61,402 nt of DNA, taken from NCBI GenBank assembly GCA_049608225.1, contig JBMYXI010000011.1, forward strand, positions 1 through 61,402, written 5' to 3'. The translations under genes were made by a program, and so were the position numbers. This stretch comes from Parashewanella sp049608225. Lineage in GTDB: Bacteria > Pseudomonadota > Gammaproteobacteria > Enterobacterales > Shewanellaceae. Below the pieces are notes generated by a model. The model searched no databases, had not been told where the DNA came from, and saw only the letters and a list, made by a program, of their open reading frames with translations. Position 1 is the first letter of the stretch; every line of letters starts with the position of its first letter. Below are positions 60,809 through 61,402 of this stretch, piece by piece.

Positions 60809-61402
60809 TTAAAATGTATAACCGATGCTAACCATATAAACCATTGGGTTAATGTCGGTTTTAACTGCAACATTAGCTTTATCATCTAAAGTGAACTTAA
60901 CTGTTGTGTCAATTTTTGCATACCAAACTGATGCGTTAACTAACCAATTTTTATTTAATTGATAATCGAAACCTGCTTGTGCCGCTAGGCCCCATGAATT
61001 TTCAAGGCTAAGGTTCTTTAATCGACCACCTAAATCATTGGTAAATTCGTTATCAAAAAAGTTAGTGAAGTTAACACCAGCGCCAACATATGGACGGAAT
61101 TTAGATTGTGCGTCACCAAAATAATATTGTGCCACTAAGGTTGGTGGTAAATGCTTAGTTTCAGCAATTTTAATTCCAGCTAAAGAAACATCATGTGAAA
61201 ATGGCGTCGCCGCTAATAATTCAACACCTACGTTATCGGTGATCATATAGCCAAAGTTCAAACCAAGCTGTGTATTATTTCCAACTTGAAATTCGCCAAA
61301 ATTATGTAACTCTGAAGCTCCTGGAGTCTTAGGAACTTTAATTTCAGGGCTTGACTCATTTGGTGCAACATTCACCACACCAGCACGTACAATAACATCA
61401 CC
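60809..61402 (-). CDS. ompW: Outer-membrane protein OmpW, partial (N-terminus beyond window)
   Basis: C-terminal 197 residues of an eight-stranded OmpW barrel; the frame stays open to the window edge, where GDVIVRAGVVNVAPNES is the usual start of the mature protein, so only the signal peptide is missing. The family patterns GYMITDNVGVELLAATPF and FRPYVGAGVNFTNFF are visible, and the protein ends in the outer-membrane C-terminal Phe (SIGYTF). OmpW forms a narrow hydrophobic channel. Confidence 0.93.
   Translation of the reverse strand, partial: GDVIVRAGVVNVAPNESSPEIKVPKTPGASELHNFGEFQVGNNTQLGLNFGYMITDNVGVELLAATPFSHDVSLAGIKIAETKHLPPTLVAQYYFGDAQSKFRPYVGAGVNFTNFFDNEFTNDLGGRLKNLSLENSWGLAAQAGFDYQLNKNWLVNASVWYAKIDTTVKFTLDDKANVAVKTDINPMVYMVSIGYTF

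Noticed and set aside
1..61402. CRISPR array, tRNA or rRNA genes, insertion-sequence transposase, prophage genes
   Set aside because: No regularly spaced direct repeats, no cloverleaf or rRNA sequence and no transposase or phage protein was seen anywhere in the window.

Overview
This window is a stretch of chromosome from a marine-type gammaproteobacterium in or near the Shewanellaceae (order Alteromonadales). Two things point there. First, gene neighbourhoods match what I recall from Shewanella-like genomes: sohB, a VolA/Pla-1-type lipoprotein lipase, yciK, then rluB-scpB-scpA-yciO-rnmA divergent from a complete trp operon; bioA divergent from bioBFCD; apt-dnaX-ybaB; comEC-msbA-lpxK-ycaR. 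Second, small lineage families (DUF3820, DUF5062) are present. The A+T-rich composition and several unrecognised genes suggest a divergent relative such as Parashewanella or Psychrobium rather than a classical Shewanella. The taxonomic call is inference; there is no rRNA or tRNA gene in the window.

Layout. 1-5400: cysZ, a small secreted protein, a DUF5916-type outer-membrane barrel and a Cys-rich unknown. 5700-8200: htpX, an unknown gene, pepE. 8170-13400: biotin synthesis. 13400-17900: cobB, fur, a two-gene orphan island, an AEC transporter, sohB. 17900-25600: the lipase, yciK, and a leftward operon for rRNA/tRNA modification, chromosome segregation (ScpA/ScpB) and RNA 5'-end maturation. 25650-32420: trpL leader with attenuator, then trpE-G-D-CF-B-A. 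32500-36000: cysK, grpE (with a strong sigma-32-type promoter), nadK, a cytochrome c and a 43-residue membrane protein. 36000-38240: a 2-oxoglutarate oxygenase/trans-sulfuration enzyme pair. 38217-38566: a non-coding, highly palindromic repeat-like element. 38580-42230: a lone Rossmann protein, an orphan flippase, an RraB-like protein, DUF3820, yecM and DUF5062. 42388-48550: a multidomain secreted subtilase, a chemoreceptor and a secreted leucine-rich receptor-L-domain-like protein. 48850-59500: ybaB, dnaX (with a programmed-frameshift signal), apt, ybaN, tpm, ycaR-lpxK-msbA-comEC and a DUF2062 gene. 59544-61402: a coiled-coil protein with a C-terminal U-box/NleG-like segment, and a partial ompW cut by the window edge.

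Most of the window is housekeeping. The parts most worth following are the U-box/NleG-like protein at 59544-60569 (a candidate host-directed ubiquitin ligase), the nested inverted-repeat element at 38217-38521 whose left arm contains the end of a coding gene, the orphan pair at 14914-15683, and the Cys-rich unknown at 4264-5412. Regulatory features readable in the sequence include the trp attenuator, the dnaX slippery site, the grpE heat-shock promoter, an operator-like palindrome before htpX, and a 26-bp-arm hairpin directly after ybaB.
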